Shown piece by piece: positions 21,304 to 34,403 of a stretch of DNA of 64,000 nt. The stretch is from Hemileia vastatrix. Taxonomy: Eukaryota > Basidiomycota > Pucciniomycetes > Pucciniales > Zaghouaniaceae. A program made the translations under genes and the position numbers. The stretch lies in assembly GCA_030280995.1 (NCBI GenBank), contig JASXTE010000002.1, positions 41,004,683 to 41,068,682 on the forward strand. The letters are read 5' to 3'. Each line of letters opens with the position of its first letter. Within the stretch, counting starts at the first letter, position 1. The notes below the pieces were generated by a model. It was not told the origin of the DNA and did no database searches. It was given only the letters and a program-made list of their open reading frames with translations.

Positions 21304-24300
21304 CTACCCCTTCCTTAGTTTTTGGCGTGAGGGGTGGTGGTTGATGTTTTTGAGCTTCTTCAATTTCTTCCCTAGTGAATATTATAGTTTCATCAAGAAG
21401 TGTTCCATCTATTTCTTCAATAAGACTAAAGGCAGCAGACATCATGTGTTCTAAGCCTTTATATAATTCTACAACGTGTCTGATTTCCCAGTCATCTGAG
21501 TTTTCCATGTAATTAATCCAAGATTTGAGATAGTAGCGAAAAGTAAAAAAGAAGTTCGGATCATTATCACCATTAGGTGTACTACAAAAAGGACCAGAGT
21601 GGTGAAAAATGCCCCCAGGAAGTTCAGTAGCGTTGTGATTTTTATCAATTTTGGGAAACCCTAGTAAGTCTGTGGAGTTGGGTTTGGTCATAAGCTCGAT
21701 AGCCTGTTGAATCTCTTGCTTGTTGGTCTTGTAGGTGGAGTCTGGAGGAAGCATTGTATAGAGAGTTGGAGTCTCCTTTGAAAAATTTGAGACGTGAGCC
21801 ATTTATGAGAGTTCTGAGTATATTTCCATTATTAGTCATCAATTGATATGTACCATTTGGGTAACATTCACGGATTTTGAAGGGACCATCCCACTTGGGA
21901 TGGAGTTTAGAAGGTCGGTCCTCAAATCTTTGCATGACAAGATCCCCGATTTTGAGGCCTCTTTCAGTATATCCTCAATCTGTTGATGAATATCTTTCCT
22001 GTGCTTGTTAGTTGAGTTCTCGGATTTGGTCTTGTCTATCGGAATGAAGATTCCTATTTGATTGATTACAGCGATAATACATTTCTTCATGGTCTAGATG
22101 AGAGATGTCAGGCATATGTGAAGGAAAGAAAGAGTCGGAAGGTAGTCTTACTTCTATACCATAGGTCATGAAGAAGGGAGTTGTTTTTAATGAGCTAGAA
22201 GGGGAACTAAGATAAGCAAAAAGTTCCTTATCCAAGAATTGGTCCCATAAATGTTGTTATTTGGAGAGACAAACCTTTGTATAGCTCCCTTCAAGGTTCC
22301 ATGAAATCTTTCCACTAAACCATTTGATTGTGGATGATAAGGAGTAGTCTTGATATGACAAATACCAGATTTATTCATGTAAATTTCAAATTGAGAATAA
22401 TCAAATTTGGGGCCATTATCTGTAAGTATCTCGTTCGGTAATCCATGATTAATAGTTATTGAGCTTACCAGGTCTATTACAGATGACGTGTTTGTGTTCT
22501 CTAGTGGAACTGCATAAGCCCAACCTGTGCCATAGTCTATGGAAGTGAGTATATATTTCATACCAGATTGACTCTTAGGTAAGGGTCCAACAAAATCCAT
22601 TGCCCAACAAATAAAGGGAAAACCTCTGTCTATAGGAAGGATTGGTAAGTTCTCTTGGCTTGAAGGGTTTCTGTCGAACTGGCATGGGATGCACTTCTCA
22701 ATAACTTTCTTGGTTAGGTTATACATCTGTGGAAAGAAATATCTTTCCTTCATTACCTTCAATACATCCTTGACGTTTCGATGACCAAGTTCCTCATGAA
22801 CATCGGCAATCTTTGATTCCACATCTCGTTCATCAGTGAGAACTAGGAGTCGTTCACCCAGCTTATCCATATTGGGCATATACAGAAATATTTTGCCATC
22901 CCAAGAGTACTGTTCCAAAGTTGAGTTTTGATTAAGACCTTTCTGTATTATAGTTTTTATACAAGTCAGTTGTTCCCAAGGGCTTTTGTCCGTGGCAAAA
23001 AGGGGAAGAGCAGTTTCTTCTGGTTCTATGTCTTGAGGAGCATCTGGCTCATGAGAGAGAGAATCTTCAGCTAATTGAGCTCTTCCTGGTCAATATATAA
23101 TGTGAACATTGAAGTGTTCTATCTCATCAAAAAACTTGGCTAACCTCCTGTTGACATGTCTTTGCGTCCTGAAGTGATTCGTGGTCAGTACAAACAATAA
23201 TTGGTGAGCCTTCCACATAACCTCTGAAGTGTTGAAGGGCATGAGCGATAGCCAGAAGTTCTCTTTCTTGAGAAGAGTATCGTTGTTCTGTTTTAGAAAG
23301 CTTTCTGGATTCGAATGCAATAGGTCAAATATTGATTTACTTTATAGTTTTAGCGTAAGAGATTGGATTGAATGAAGCATCGTCTTTAGTAGATTTTGCT
23401 ATGTCCTGTTGTAATATGGCGCCTATATTGAATCCAGAAGCATCTGTGTCTAGTATGAATGGATGAAAGGGTTCAGGGTGTTTAAGTAAGATTGTCGAAG
23501 TGAGAGCATCCTTTAGAGCAAGGAAAGACGTTTCCTGCTCCTTTCCCCAGTTAATCTTTGCCCTCTTTTTCGGAGAACCCTGTGTAAGAAAATATAACGG
23601 CAAGGCAATGGTTGAAAAATTGTTTATGAATCTGTTGTAATAAGTACAAAGATTTAGAAAACCTCTTACTTCTGTAATGTCTTTCAGAATCGGCCAGTTC
23701 TTTATCTTGTCAATCTTTTCTGCATTAGTTTTTATCCCGTTACCATCTACAAGATGTCCTAGATATATTAGACTCATTTTTGCCCATTTACATTTGGGTT
23801 TAGAAAGCACAAAACAATGTTTACCTAAAAGAGAAAGGACTTCTTTGATATCCAAAATGTGACTCATAAGGTCTTTTGAGAATATTATAATATTGTCTAA
23901 ATAGACTAGGGCACATCGGTCAATTACGGGAGCCAAAATTTTGTCCATGATTGATTGAAAGGTACTTGGGGTGTTGCAAAGCCCAAATGGCATTACTTTC
24001 CATTGGTAATGCCCTGCCCTACAGGTGAAAGATGATTTTTCCTGTGATTCTGTGTCCAATGGTATTTTCCAAAAACCTGATTTCAGGTCCAGCCAAGTGA
24101 AAAATTTAGAACCTTTCAAGAAGAGGTAAGCTTTGTCAATTCTAGGAAGAGAGTACTCATTTTTCTTGGTGACTGCTTGAGTGATTGGTAGTCCACACAA
24201 ACCCTGGTGGAGCCATCAGATTTTTTTACTATGATCAATGGAGAGGACCAGGGTGATACTGAATTTTCTATAATAACCTTCTCCATCACGTCACCCACAA

Positions 24301-26116
24301 ATTGTTTTATGATTAGATTCTCGGCTGGGGTGTGTGGTTGACCATGAGTTTTTATTGGGGTATTGTTGCCTGTGTCTATTGTATGAAAAAACTTACTATG
24401 TTTATTTGGAATTATGTTGTCTTTAAAACATACAGAAGCATGATTCTGAGCTATTTTTAAGATCTTCAAGCTTACATAGTCAGGATCTGGAGTAGAGGTG
24501 TGGTAAATAAAAGGATTGTTGCTTACAGGAGAGATTTTGTTGATTCTATTGTCATTGACTATATAGACGGTGTTGGTGCTGAAGTCTATCTTTGGAAGAT
24601 TTTTCTTGATCCAAGGTCTTCCCAGAATGAGATCGAAGTTTTTGATTGAGAGAATATGAAAGTTGTCTTTCATCCTAAGGTTATAGTAAACAATTTCTGC
24701 CTTGAGCATACCTTCTATATCCTGTAGAACTCCATTTGCCATTTGGGCTTGATGGTGCTGGGATTTTTTGAATTTAAATAGTAGTTTAGAGGCAAGTTCA
24801 GAAGAGATGTAATTAGCGCTGGAACCATTATCGATAATTGCGATTGCTGAATTTCCATTGATTGTTAATTTATAAGTTGGTAAGTTATCATAATATGGAT
24901 TATTTAAATTGTATAACTGTAACTCCCCGTAGTCGATAGAACCTGGGCTGATTGAAGCAGAGGGAGCTACTTCGTAGGTAGTTTGAGGATCATTTAAGTT
25001 GATTAGCTCATTGAGAAAACTCTTGTCTATTTTCATTGAGTCGGTAGTCGGGTCTAGGTAAAAGAATTCAGAGTAAGCAGAGGGAGCTTCTTCTTTGTCT
25101 TGAGTCCAGTCCCAATCTCCTTCAGAATTATTTTTAAGGACTTCTTTTTCCCAAGTAAGGTCAATATAGTTAGTTATGTGATTCAAGGTAGAGTAATTTT
25201 TCTGATCCGTTCCTTTCTTGTTCTTATTCTTCTCTTTAAAATCTTTTGCCAAATGTCCTTTTTTATGGAAACTATATCATTCGGCTTTAGCGATGTCGAT
25301 CACATCCAGATCCATTGGCATAGATTTGTCAATATCGAAAAGAGTTTTGATTAAAGAGTTTGTTTTAACTGGGGGGCATCCCAAATTCCAGTGGCTATCA
25401 TTGATGGTCAATCCAAAAGTTTTTCTGGTAGCCATAGAGGGAAAATTGTGGTGAGGAAAGTTTCTGGTAGATTTAACAGTTCTTTTGTGAGTGGCCTCAC
25501 TGTCCCTTGCAGTACTAAAGATCATTTCTAGGTTAGGTTGATTGCTGAAATCTAATCTATTTAGTTCGAATTTAACATGAGCTGGGAGCTTATCCTTGAA
25601 TATGTATATCTTCTCAACATTAGAAAGTCTTCTCAAAGGGATTTGACCAGCAATAGTCCTGAATTTAGTGATAAAGTCTTCCATCTTCCCCAATGAGTAG
25701 GTAAGATTTTTCAGTTGGTCATGCATCTCATCAATTTTGAACCAGTGGTTGTATTTTTCCAACAGAGCGTTTTTTAATTCTTCCCAAATTGGTACAATCT
25801 TGTCGTTATCATCTAGTAATTGGAAATAAAAAGTCCTGGTGTCTCCTATTAAGAATCCCAGGGCTATAGCAGACAACTAATCTATTGGGATTGACCTGGT
25901 TTGAAGAATACTTTTGAATTCGATTACCCAGTGTTCAATATTATCCCCATATCCCCTGAATTTTTGGGGCTCCACTTGAATTGCAACCTCTTTAGAGGTA
26001 TCCGGTGGCTGTTGGCCCAATCTGAGGAAAGCAATTTCCTTGCTTTGTCAATTGAATTGTTCTGTGAGGAAGTTGATTCTCTGACAAAGCTGTCCTATGT
26101 CTGGTAAGTCAGACAT
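21299..26116 (-). pseudogene. Gypsy-A2 gag-pol, inactivated
   Basis: Gag starts at 26116 (MSDLPDIG) and gag and pol share one original frame. Gag core 25277-25876; protease AIIDNGSSANYIS within 24116-25252; reverse transcriptase 23337-24200; RNase H about 23090-23320; integrase 22187-22918; C-terminal region 21299-22090. The catalytic YLDD of the reverse transcriptase reads YLDN, a loss of one metal-binding Asp. The zinc knuckle has lost three of its four ligands (stop, Phe, His kept, Phe). Stops and at least four frameshifts occur, including one near 24120-24200 inside the reverse transcriptase and more after 22235. It is more decayed than Gypsy-A1. Confidence 0.9.
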
Positions 26117-26396
26117 GCTTAAAAACTATAGTTATTATTAAGGTACCTAATCAGTTATCTAGTAATCCAACTAGATAGCTACTACTTGACTAAACTAAAT
26201 CAAAAAAATCCTTGGCTGAGGTTTTTCTTTGATAACGAAATTAATTGAAAGATTTAGAGAGATCTGAATGAAAGTATAGAAAAAGAATAGTTTTATATGA
26301 TAATAATTTTGTTAGTTTTTGGTTAAGTCAAACACTTGTAAGTAAGATTTCTATAAGTTTGTTAATAAAAAATCCTAGTACTCACAAATACGTATT

Positions 26397-26757
26397 TGTG
26401 ATTCTCGCGAGTTCTGAAGTTTGGCGCAGAAGTAAACTATGAGGCACAAAGTGGGAACTTGTTGTTTGCATTTCAAAAGGCGCAGTATTTATAGGCGCAA
26501 GACATTATACTGTTACAAGATAAGGCCGCCAAAGTAAAGTAGTTACTTGTTGAGGGCTTTATGGATTAAGTAATTAATAGATATAGAAGATTAGATGATA
26601 AAGGAAATTATAGGGATGCCATCTTATTATGGTAATTAGGTAGTGTGGCATCTAATGAATTCTGAAAAGAGTATGATTATATTGATACAACATAAAAGGA
26701 AAGAGAAATACAGCCTAGAAAGGCAAGAGATGAGATCAGAATAAGTAACCTTTCACA
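26397..26757 (-). repeat. Gypsy-A2 5' LTR
   Basis: 361 bp, ending on the sense strand at 26397. The 18-bp palindrome cacaaatacgtatttgtg (26383-26400) again spans the LTR/leader border, as in Gypsy-A1. Confidence 0.9.
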
Positions 26758-27787
26758 ATTCAACAATTTCTCGAAGTCAGTGTAATCCCATACTGACATG
26801 CCTAGTTTGATGCTGATATAAGGGATTATTGACCAAAGCAATAGCACCTTGATTATCATTATTCATGATAGGAGTATTATGAGTCAGTTTCAAACCAGAA
26901 AATAGCTGGGTGAACCAGGCAAGATCTTGACCCTTTTCTGAGATAGCACAATATTCCGCTTCTGTTGTTGAAAGGGCAACAACCTGCTTTTTACTCGACC
27001 TACATCCAAGTAATCCATTATGAAAAAAAAGAGCACCTGATTTTGATTTACATCCAACAGATGAGCCCCAATATGCATCTGCATAACCGACAATATCATT
27101 AGACAAGGTTCTGCCTCCAAGAGTGAGACCATAATTAATAGTTTTACACAAGTATTGTAGAACATGTTTGAAATGGGATACATGATCAAGAGAAGGATTA
27201 TTGAGAAATTGAGATAGCAAACTGGCTGCAAAAAGCCAAATTGGGACAAGAACATGAAAATAGATAATTAAGTAAACCAATAGCTCGTCTACAATTGAAG
27301 GTGCATGGTTCTTCATCAGCCAGTTTAGATAATATTTTGGCATTTGGTACAAGAGGAGTTGAAGCAGGTCAACAGTTGGACATGTTGTACTCTTCAAACA
27401 TATTCTTGATATAGAGTGGTTGAGGTAAGTAAAATTCCCTTTTTTCACTATTTCTGGTAATTTTCATACCAAGAATCCAGGACACTTTGCCCTGGTCATC
27501 CATCTCAAACATATTTTTCAATTTTTCTTCAACTTTAGAAATATTCTTACCACAGATAGCAAGGTCATCAACATGAATGTAAATAAAACAAGGTTCATTG
27601 TTGGTAAAATTAGAGGATACGCATGGATCAGCAGGACTAGGAGTAAAACCAATGGAAGTGAAGAATTCCTTGATACACTTTTACCAACATCTGGGACTCT
27701 GCTTGAAGCCATACAAGGATATCACAAGCTTCAGACAGGAATTAGGAGTTTTTGGGCCATTTTATCCTTCGATATGCAGATGTATAT
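26758..27787 (-). pseudogene. Copia-B reverse transcriptase C-terminus and RNase H fragment
   Basis: The region contains the reverse transcriptase motif LYGFKQSPRCW, the catalytic motif HVDD (in FIYIHVDDLAICGKN) and copia RNase H motifs GYADAYWGSS, ALSTTEAEYCAI and NNDNQGAIAL, ending at TRHVSMGLH. A TGA replaces the Trp expected next. The sequence stops at 26758, at the attc target duplication of Gypsy-A2. At least one frameshift lies near 27450. Confidence 0.8.
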
Positions 27788-28447
27788 TGTCAGGATTCTA
27801 CCACTGCTGCTTCCTAACTCAAAGCGACACACCTGTTTTCATACATACATATATTTTCTTTTCTCATGTCATCCTTCTTAAGACATAGTACTTGTGATCG
27901 CAATGCTCATAGTTACTGTTGTTGATAGGTTACTGAATTAGGTTAGACAATGGTGATAATCGACTATTTTCAGACATATTTAAATATCTTTAGTTTCTGT
28001 CATATCCCCATTGATCATTAATATAGTGATATCAATAACCAATATCGTTAACTGACGACGCATTACTTGTAACACTCCATTACAATTGTTCACAGGTACA
28101 TTCTATTGCTTTTATATAATATTGCTTACATTAATTGAGTCCTTCTCCTACATCAGGTTGGCTCATTAAGTATCCACCAACTCATCTGGTCTTGTAACTT
28201 ACAAGATCTCATTAATTGTTATAAAAGGTTAGGACTCTATCCAAATGTTTTCTACTAATAGATGTATTTAGTTTCTTTTATATCCTGATTGATCATTAAT
28301 ATAGTGCTATCAATAACCAATATTGTTAACTGAAGACGCACTACTTGTAACACTCCGTTACAATTGTTTACAGGTTGGCTCATTAAGTATTTGCCAACTC
28401 ATCTGATCTTGTAACTTACAAGATCTCATTAATTGTTATAAAAGTCA
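27788..28447 (+). mobile_element. LTR-like insertion in the Copia-B reverse transcriptase, probably a solo LTR
   Basis: A 660-bp block interrupts the copia reverse transcriptase after EEDIYI. It starts tgtcaggattc and ends aaaagtca (TG...CA) and has TA-rich flanks (tatat / atatat) that could be a slipped 5-bp duplication. No coding sequence. Internally, a roughly 100-bp unit occurs at 28000-28098 and 28273-28375 (both with gatcattaatatagtg) and a roughly 70-bp unit at 28158-28228 and 28375-28446 (both with cttacaagatctcattaatt). A solo LTR of an otherwise unseen family with an internal duplication is the best reading; a MITE is the alternative. Strand is arbitrary. Confidence 0.6.
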
Positions 28448-30903
28448 ATATATATGTCTTCTTCAGGGACACCATGATGAAAGACAGTTAGCATGTCCAT
28501 TTGATGAATTTCATAATTGTCTTGTGCAGAAATGCTTAGGAGAGTTTGCAAGGAGGCAAGTTGTCCAGCGGGGGCAAAAGTATCATTGTAATCAATACCT
28601 TCAGTTTGTAAAATCCCTTGAGCACACAGACAAGCCTTGAACCATGATAAGTTCCTATCACCATCAATTTTATTTTTAAATACCCATACAGTCCCTAATA
28701 GATTCCTGTCTTTAGGTATAGGAAAAAGCTGCCAAAACTTATGTTTATCAATAGATTTTAATTACAAATTAATAGAGTCCTTCCACATCAAAGCTTCTGG
28801 ACCAGTCACAGCCTGAGAAAATAGTTTTGAACATCTACTAGCTCAACAACCAAATTACAGTTGTCATGAAGTTGTCATGAATTAGGAGGCAGAATGTTGT
28901 CAGTACTGATGTTGCTAGTTATATTTTTAGCAGCAGGAAGATCTTTTGGAATCCACATATAATGTTTTCTGTTGGATGGGACATCAGTATTAATTTTGGC
29001 TGTTAAAGAAGCATTAGTCATTGAGGTTGAGGGAGAATGTGGACTTTGCCCATGGGAATTTTCAACTGAGACATCATCAAAAATGGGAATGTTGGGAAAA
29101 GGTACTGGATTGTTGTTGTTGGCCATAATCTTATGGGAAAGGTCAAAGGAATTGTCACAGAATCACACATTGTGAGTAATAATGAACCAATCTAGAGCAG
29201 GAGAATATATCTTGTGATTGAAATGACCCACAGTATATCCAATGAAGATGCCTCTTTCCCCTTTAAGTGAAAATTTAGAGAGTCGCCTAGCTTTAGGAAT
29301 ATTGAATACTACATCACACCCAAAGACATGTAGCTTACCATAAGAAACTGGAAATTTTGGGTCCCAAAGGTCATTAGGTGACTTTTTGTTGATGGAGGTG
29401 GATGGTGTGAAGTTTAAGAGATATTTAGCAGTAGAAATAGCTTCTGCCCACCAAATACCATCTAATCCACAAGTAACTAACATAGAACAAGCTTTTTTGA
29501 CCAGTGTCCTGTTACCTCTCTTTGAAAATGGGTTCTGTTGAGGAGTATAGAGCTCCGTTGTGAGGTGAGTGATTCCTTTGTTTTTAAAAAGAGAGTCAAA
29601 AGCAGTATTTACAAATTCACCACCATTATCAGTGACAACATTTTTGACCCTTTTTACACACTTATTTTCAGAATAATTGAGATAAGTTTTGAAATAATCA
29701 AAAGTGACTGATTTTAGATTTAGGAAATATATGACTCAGAACCTGGAGAAGCCATCAACAATTTGAAGAAAATATTTATTACCGCCTTTTGAGGTTGGAG
29801 TGATAGGACCACATAGGTCCATATGAATAGTTTCAAGAGGTATTTCAGGAATATAAAAATTACCAGAAAACAGAAGTTTATGAGATTTACATAAGATACA
29901 TGGCATACAAATTAACTGAGTAAAATATTTATCTGGAAACATAAGTTGTGCTACTGAGTTTTTTGGATTACCAATTGCATTGTGAATTTTTATTAATTAT
30001 GAAATTGAGGTGACAGAATATATTGCATGCTTATGAGAGAGAAGAAATGAAAGAACATCTTCATCCAGTGAGCACCAAAAACAAAGTTGTTGTTTTCATC
30101 CAATAATTGGGCATGAGTTCTGCATCCTTTAATGCTATATTTTTGCTTGAGGAGCCAAGCAGCCAAGATGAGCGTGGATTGAACTTCAGGAACATGAAGC
30201 AAATTTAGCATGGAGAACATATTGCCATTAATTTTAAAGACAGAAGTACCAGTTCCAAGTGCTTCAATATAGCTCCCATTAGCAGTGATACAAATCTTGG
30301 TGGTGGGTGAAAGACTTGTAAAGAATTATTTGTTATTAAAGAGGGAAAATGAAGCACCACTATCTAGTACAGAAAAGGTGGAAAATGTGGCTGGTAATCC
30401 AACATCTAGGGCCTTGCTTTCACATTCCAATTTATGTTGATAATAGTCATCTTGTTTATCAGGATGTAGTTGGAAACAGTTGGCTTCAGAATGATGAGCT
30501 GATGTATTATCTTTCTCACTAGTACAGAGAGATTTTCCTCTAATATTGAATGCCAGGCTTGATTTTGGATTATTGTTTTTCCTTTTCTTGAAGTCTTTCT
30601 CCAATTCAGTGAGTACTTCATCAATAGTGGGATTCTTTTTTGTAACTATTAAATTGGTTAAGATGAGGTATGCAACATTTATATAAGATTAAGGAATGAC
30701 ATGAAGAACATAGAAAGAAATGACTGTTTAAGGTGTGTTGCCAGTGAAGAGTGAGAATGGTAATTTTTTGAGTAGTTTGAGAGAAGAAAAAAAATCTTCA
30801 ATAGAAGTCAAAATGTTGCTTTCTCCAAACTGAAAACTAAAAAGGTCAGCAATAATGCTGCCACAATTTTCAGAAGAAGTGGAGACATAATGTTACTTGA
30901 TGC
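28448..30903 (-). pseudogene. Copia-B gag to N-terminal reverse transcriptase fragment
   Basis: Degenerate copia polyprotein. In order on the - strand: Gag C-terminus, protease motif VLDSGASFSLF near 30330-30350, a pre-integrase region (29993-30220), the integrase start with HMDLCGP (29736-29942), the integrase C-terminus (29163-29483), a linker (28875-29126) and the start of the reverse transcriptase, with TVWVFKNKIDGD and TFAPAGQLASLQTLL, ending at the motif EEDIYI where the 660-bp insertion begins. Frames change several times and stops occur, so no functional protein is possible. Confidence 0.8.
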
Positions 30904-30941
30904 TGTCCACCAGTCTTCTAGAAGAAGTAGGGAAAAAAGGA

Positions 30942-31085
30942 GAAGAAGAAGAAGAAGAAGAAGAAGAAGAAGAAGAAGAAGAAGAAGAAGAAGAAGAAGA
31001 AGAAGAAGAAGAAGAAGAAGAAGAAGAAGAAGAAGAAGAAGAAGAAGAAGAAGAAGAAGAAGAAGAAGAAGAAGAAGAAGAAGAA
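30942..31085 (+). repeat. (GAA)n microsatellite, about 48 units
   Basis: An essentially perfect trinucleotide tract inside the Gypsy-B 3' LTR. The open frames across it (poly-Arg, poly-Glu, poly-Lys, poly-Leu, poly-Ser) are artefacts of the repeat. The sister LTR has about five units at 46215-46229. Confidence 0.97.
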
Positions 31086-32208
31086 GAGAATTTGAGAGAG
31101 GAAAAAAAAATGAAAGTTGGCAATAGGAATTCTTAGGGACTTGTAATGGGTATAGGATTTTCAAGACTTTGTAAGTTCTTTATTTTTTCTGCTTCAGAAA
31201 ACACAACTAGATAATATTAAAAAGTCTCTTAAAGCAACATAATAGCTGTATAATACTTTTAACTAATTTAAAGGGGTAGTCGCTGCAATATAATTTGTCA
31301 ATGTAGTATAAGTTTTATTTTATTTATTATAATGATAAAGTGTAATATAAGATTAATAATGTAAGTAATGCCAATAAAGGGGATTAAACAATGACTTTAT
31401 ATAGGCAAGGGGTCCTCTGAAGAGCCACAAAAACATATACATAAGAATAAAATAAATTAAAACACTAATAAAATAAATATAGCAATAATATAAGGGGAAA
31501 AACATAGAACACATAACAAGTATGATTAAGAGCCCAATTTTCCCACCACTTTAATCCCTGACAAGGTATTAAAATTAATTGAAACATTAATGTCGATTTA
31601 ACCACAGGATTAAAACATCTTAAAATAAAACAAGAATTAAAATATAATTAAAACGGTAAAAAATTACACAAAACATCAAGAATTATTCTACTTTAAAAAT
31701 ATGCTTAATTTATTTAGTATTAAACATAAACAAATAATTGTTTCAAACTATTTTAATATTGTAATAACTATTTTGAGTTAAAAAATAATTAATTTAATGA
31801 AATAACTAAATTAAAGTAGAAATTTAATATTGTTTTATTAAGTAAGTTTTTTAAATTAGTTAATAGTTTTCTGACACAATTAAGGGTCAAAAAAGCTCCC
31901 AATATTTATGATTTATAAGTTATGTATAATAGGGGGTATCAATGTTCAGGGACCCGCAATTAGGGATCAGGAATTTTTTTTTCCAGGATCAGACATTATT
32001 AATTGCGGAAGATTCTTATCTAATAGCCCCGGGGCTAGTGGATAAAGAATCCACAATAATGCATTATCCTGCCTCTTATACCCCAATTTCCATTCCTAAT
32101 TCCTGATCCCAAACTCATCTCATCCATGATGGATTTTCAAGAAAGTCACATGACTCATAATAGCTGATGCCATCCTTAAGTCTTTCCTCACTCTATGCTA
32201 CTTAATTT

Positions 32209-33741
32209 TTGTGGCGAACACTTAAGTTTTTTTTCTATCTTCACACCCCAACTGCACATTTGGCGGTGAATTCCCACTTCCCTCATCACATAATTCTTCC
32301 AACGGCAACAATGAAACACCTCTTTACTAAGAAGCTAATTCACTCAACAATGAATGCTATTACTTTACTTTTAGTTCTTTACTATAAACCTGACTCTGAT
32401 TTGGAAGATGCTTTAGCTTATATGTGTTTTCTTTCCAAAAAGCATTACATCATCACCAGGGGGCCAAATCTTTATCATGATCCCTGATATGATATGGCCC
32501 CCATTCTCAACATTCCTCATTTAAACTTCACCCAACTTTTTAGAACTTCTCCCAATTCTTTCTTCAAACTTTATCAACTCATTTCTGAACATCCTATCTT
32601 TCATAGAAATTCCCATAACAAACAGTGTAATCCTACCATCCAACTTTCTGTTGCACTATGTCGCTTTGGCTCAAATGGAAACGGTGCTGCTGTAAGATCT
32701 TTGGATAATCTCTTTAACATAGGATATGGTACGGTGATATTATACACCAAGCACTGTATGATTGCTATCCTTTCCCTCAAGTCTCAAACACTTGCTTGGC
32801 CAACTCCAGAACAGTGACTTGAATCCTCTCAAGTAATGCAAGCTGAAGGTTTCCCTGGCTGTGTAGGATTTGTTGATGGCACAACTATACCTGTGAGTCA
32901 AAAGCCTGCTCATGATGGAAACCATTATTTTAATTGCAAAAAAAGGTTTCTTCAAAATCTTCAATTTCTCATCCTTCATAAACTAACTTTTTATCTTCTT
33001 TCTAGATACTCTATTGCCGTTCAACTTGTATGTGATGTCAATAAAAAATTTATTGCTTTTCATAGTGGCTGCCCTAGCTCATGTCATGACTCTTCCGTCT
33101 TCCAAAGAATGAGGATTTCTCAAACCCCTGACTCATACTTTGACAAATCTCAGTACCTCCTTGCAGACTCAGCATATGCAAGTGGAAAGTACATTATACC
33201 TGCTTTCTGTGGTGCAAGTTTAGAAAGTGACCCCAAAACTGCCTTTAATTATCACTTTTCCCAATCATCAGTACTGATTGAACATGCTATAGGTATTTTA
33301 AAGGGACAATTTTCTAGTCTTCAGGAGCTCAGAATCCAATTTCAAAAAAAATTGGAGATCAAAAGTGTGAATCATTGGATCATGACTTGTGTTATACTCC
33401 ACAATATCCTAGCAGATTTAAAGGATGATTGGAATGATCTTTATGAAGAAGAGGATCCTGAACCAGTGCCTGCTCTCCCATCCCTTAAATCACACAATAT
33501 TCATTCAACTGGCATATGCTCTGTCATTATGCCAATCACCCTCCACCATTTTGGCACACAACCCTTTTTATTTTTTGTTTTCATACTCTCCAAATTTCCA
33601 CTTTGTATAATTTATTCACTTGGCTTGGTATTTTTGTTTTTTTCATATTCATTTTTTTTGAAATTTATGGTGAATATCTCTTTTTTGGATGGCTCATTGG
33701 TTTTCTTTCACCAGCTCAACATGAAATCACATATTTTCTAA
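32209..33741 (+). pseudogene. Harbinger DDE transposase with two in-frame stops
   Basis: DDE_4/PIF-Harbinger nuclease that cuts and pastes the element. Seen: GCVGFVDGTTIPVSQKPAHD with the first catalytic Asp, FHSGCPSSCHDSSVFQ, a second Asp in YLLADSAYASG, and a Glu in VLIEHAIGILKGQF. An N-terminal helical region precedes (32494-32817). One reading frame runs through, broken by TGA at 32485-32487 and 32815-32817; both fit a transition (CGA or TGG to TGA). A possible 60-nt intron, 32946-33005 (GT...TAG), can be removed to bring KKR next to YSIAVQLVCD, but it keeps frame and has no stop, so use is uncertain. The last 60 or so residues are probably beyond the true C-terminus. Confidence 0.85.
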
Positions 33742-34403
33742 AATTGCATAATTTTTCACTGTTTCATTTTTTCATTCATCCCTCATATCCTTTTCCTATT
33801 CTCCTCCAACATCCCTCAAACAATTTGGTTTCATTTATTTTGTCATCTCATCTATCCAGGTAAGTCATTTTATTCTTTTTTTGATTTTTTGATTACTGAT
33901 TATAATTTTTTTTGTTTTTTTTCTGTTTATTATATTTTTTTTATCTAAACTTTTTTTGTAAGTGGTTATTTTGGATTTCAATGGTGTAATTAACCTTTTT
34001 TTCTCTCCCTCTTTACTTTCTTTTTTAGCTCCATCACCCTACTCTTCATCCCTCTTTGGCATGGTCATTATCCCCCTTTCACCTATTTCACTTTTTTTTG
34101 GCTCCATTTCATTAAAACACATACATTTCACATTCTTTATGCATTTCACTTACTCCATATTCAATTTCCCCACAATTCCAACATCAATCTTTCTCACTCT
34201 ATTTTTCCTACTTTTCAATCAAGGTAAGTTTCATCTCCTTTTTTTCATGCCTATATGATATCTCATTCCTTTAATGATAACTTCATACTTAAATATATGT
34301 ATGACTCTTATCTGGATAACAGTGAACTTATTAAACTCCTTTTGATCTCATCTTCATTACCACTTTTCAAGTTTTTGTAAAATTTTGAAAATCAGACTCA
34401 GAA

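Larger units (their letters stand above)
20943..26757 (-). mobile_element. Gypsy-A2: Ty3/gypsy LTR retrotransposon, - strand copy
   Basis: A 5815-bp element of the same family as Gypsy-A1 but inverted. It has 361-bp LTRs (20943-21303 and 26397-26757) and a 4-bp target duplication attc (20939-20942 and 26758-26761), and it is inserted in the RNase H region of Copia-B. Removing it restores the copia reading across the site. Its own coding frame has stops and several frameshifts. Confidence 0.93.

Noticed and set aside
27573..27881. Overlapping + strand frames near 27.6-27.9 kb
   Set aside because: Antisense to the Copia-B reverse transcriptase and running into the 660-bp insertion.
30808..31164. 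Poly-Leu, poly-Arg, poly-Glu and poly-Ser frames
   Set aside because: Created by the GAA/TTC microsatellite inside the Gypsy-B LTR.
33425..34258. Phe/Ser-rich + strand frames after the Harbinger transposase
   Set aside because: T-rich composition gives long hydrophobic frames; no signal peptide or domain pattern.
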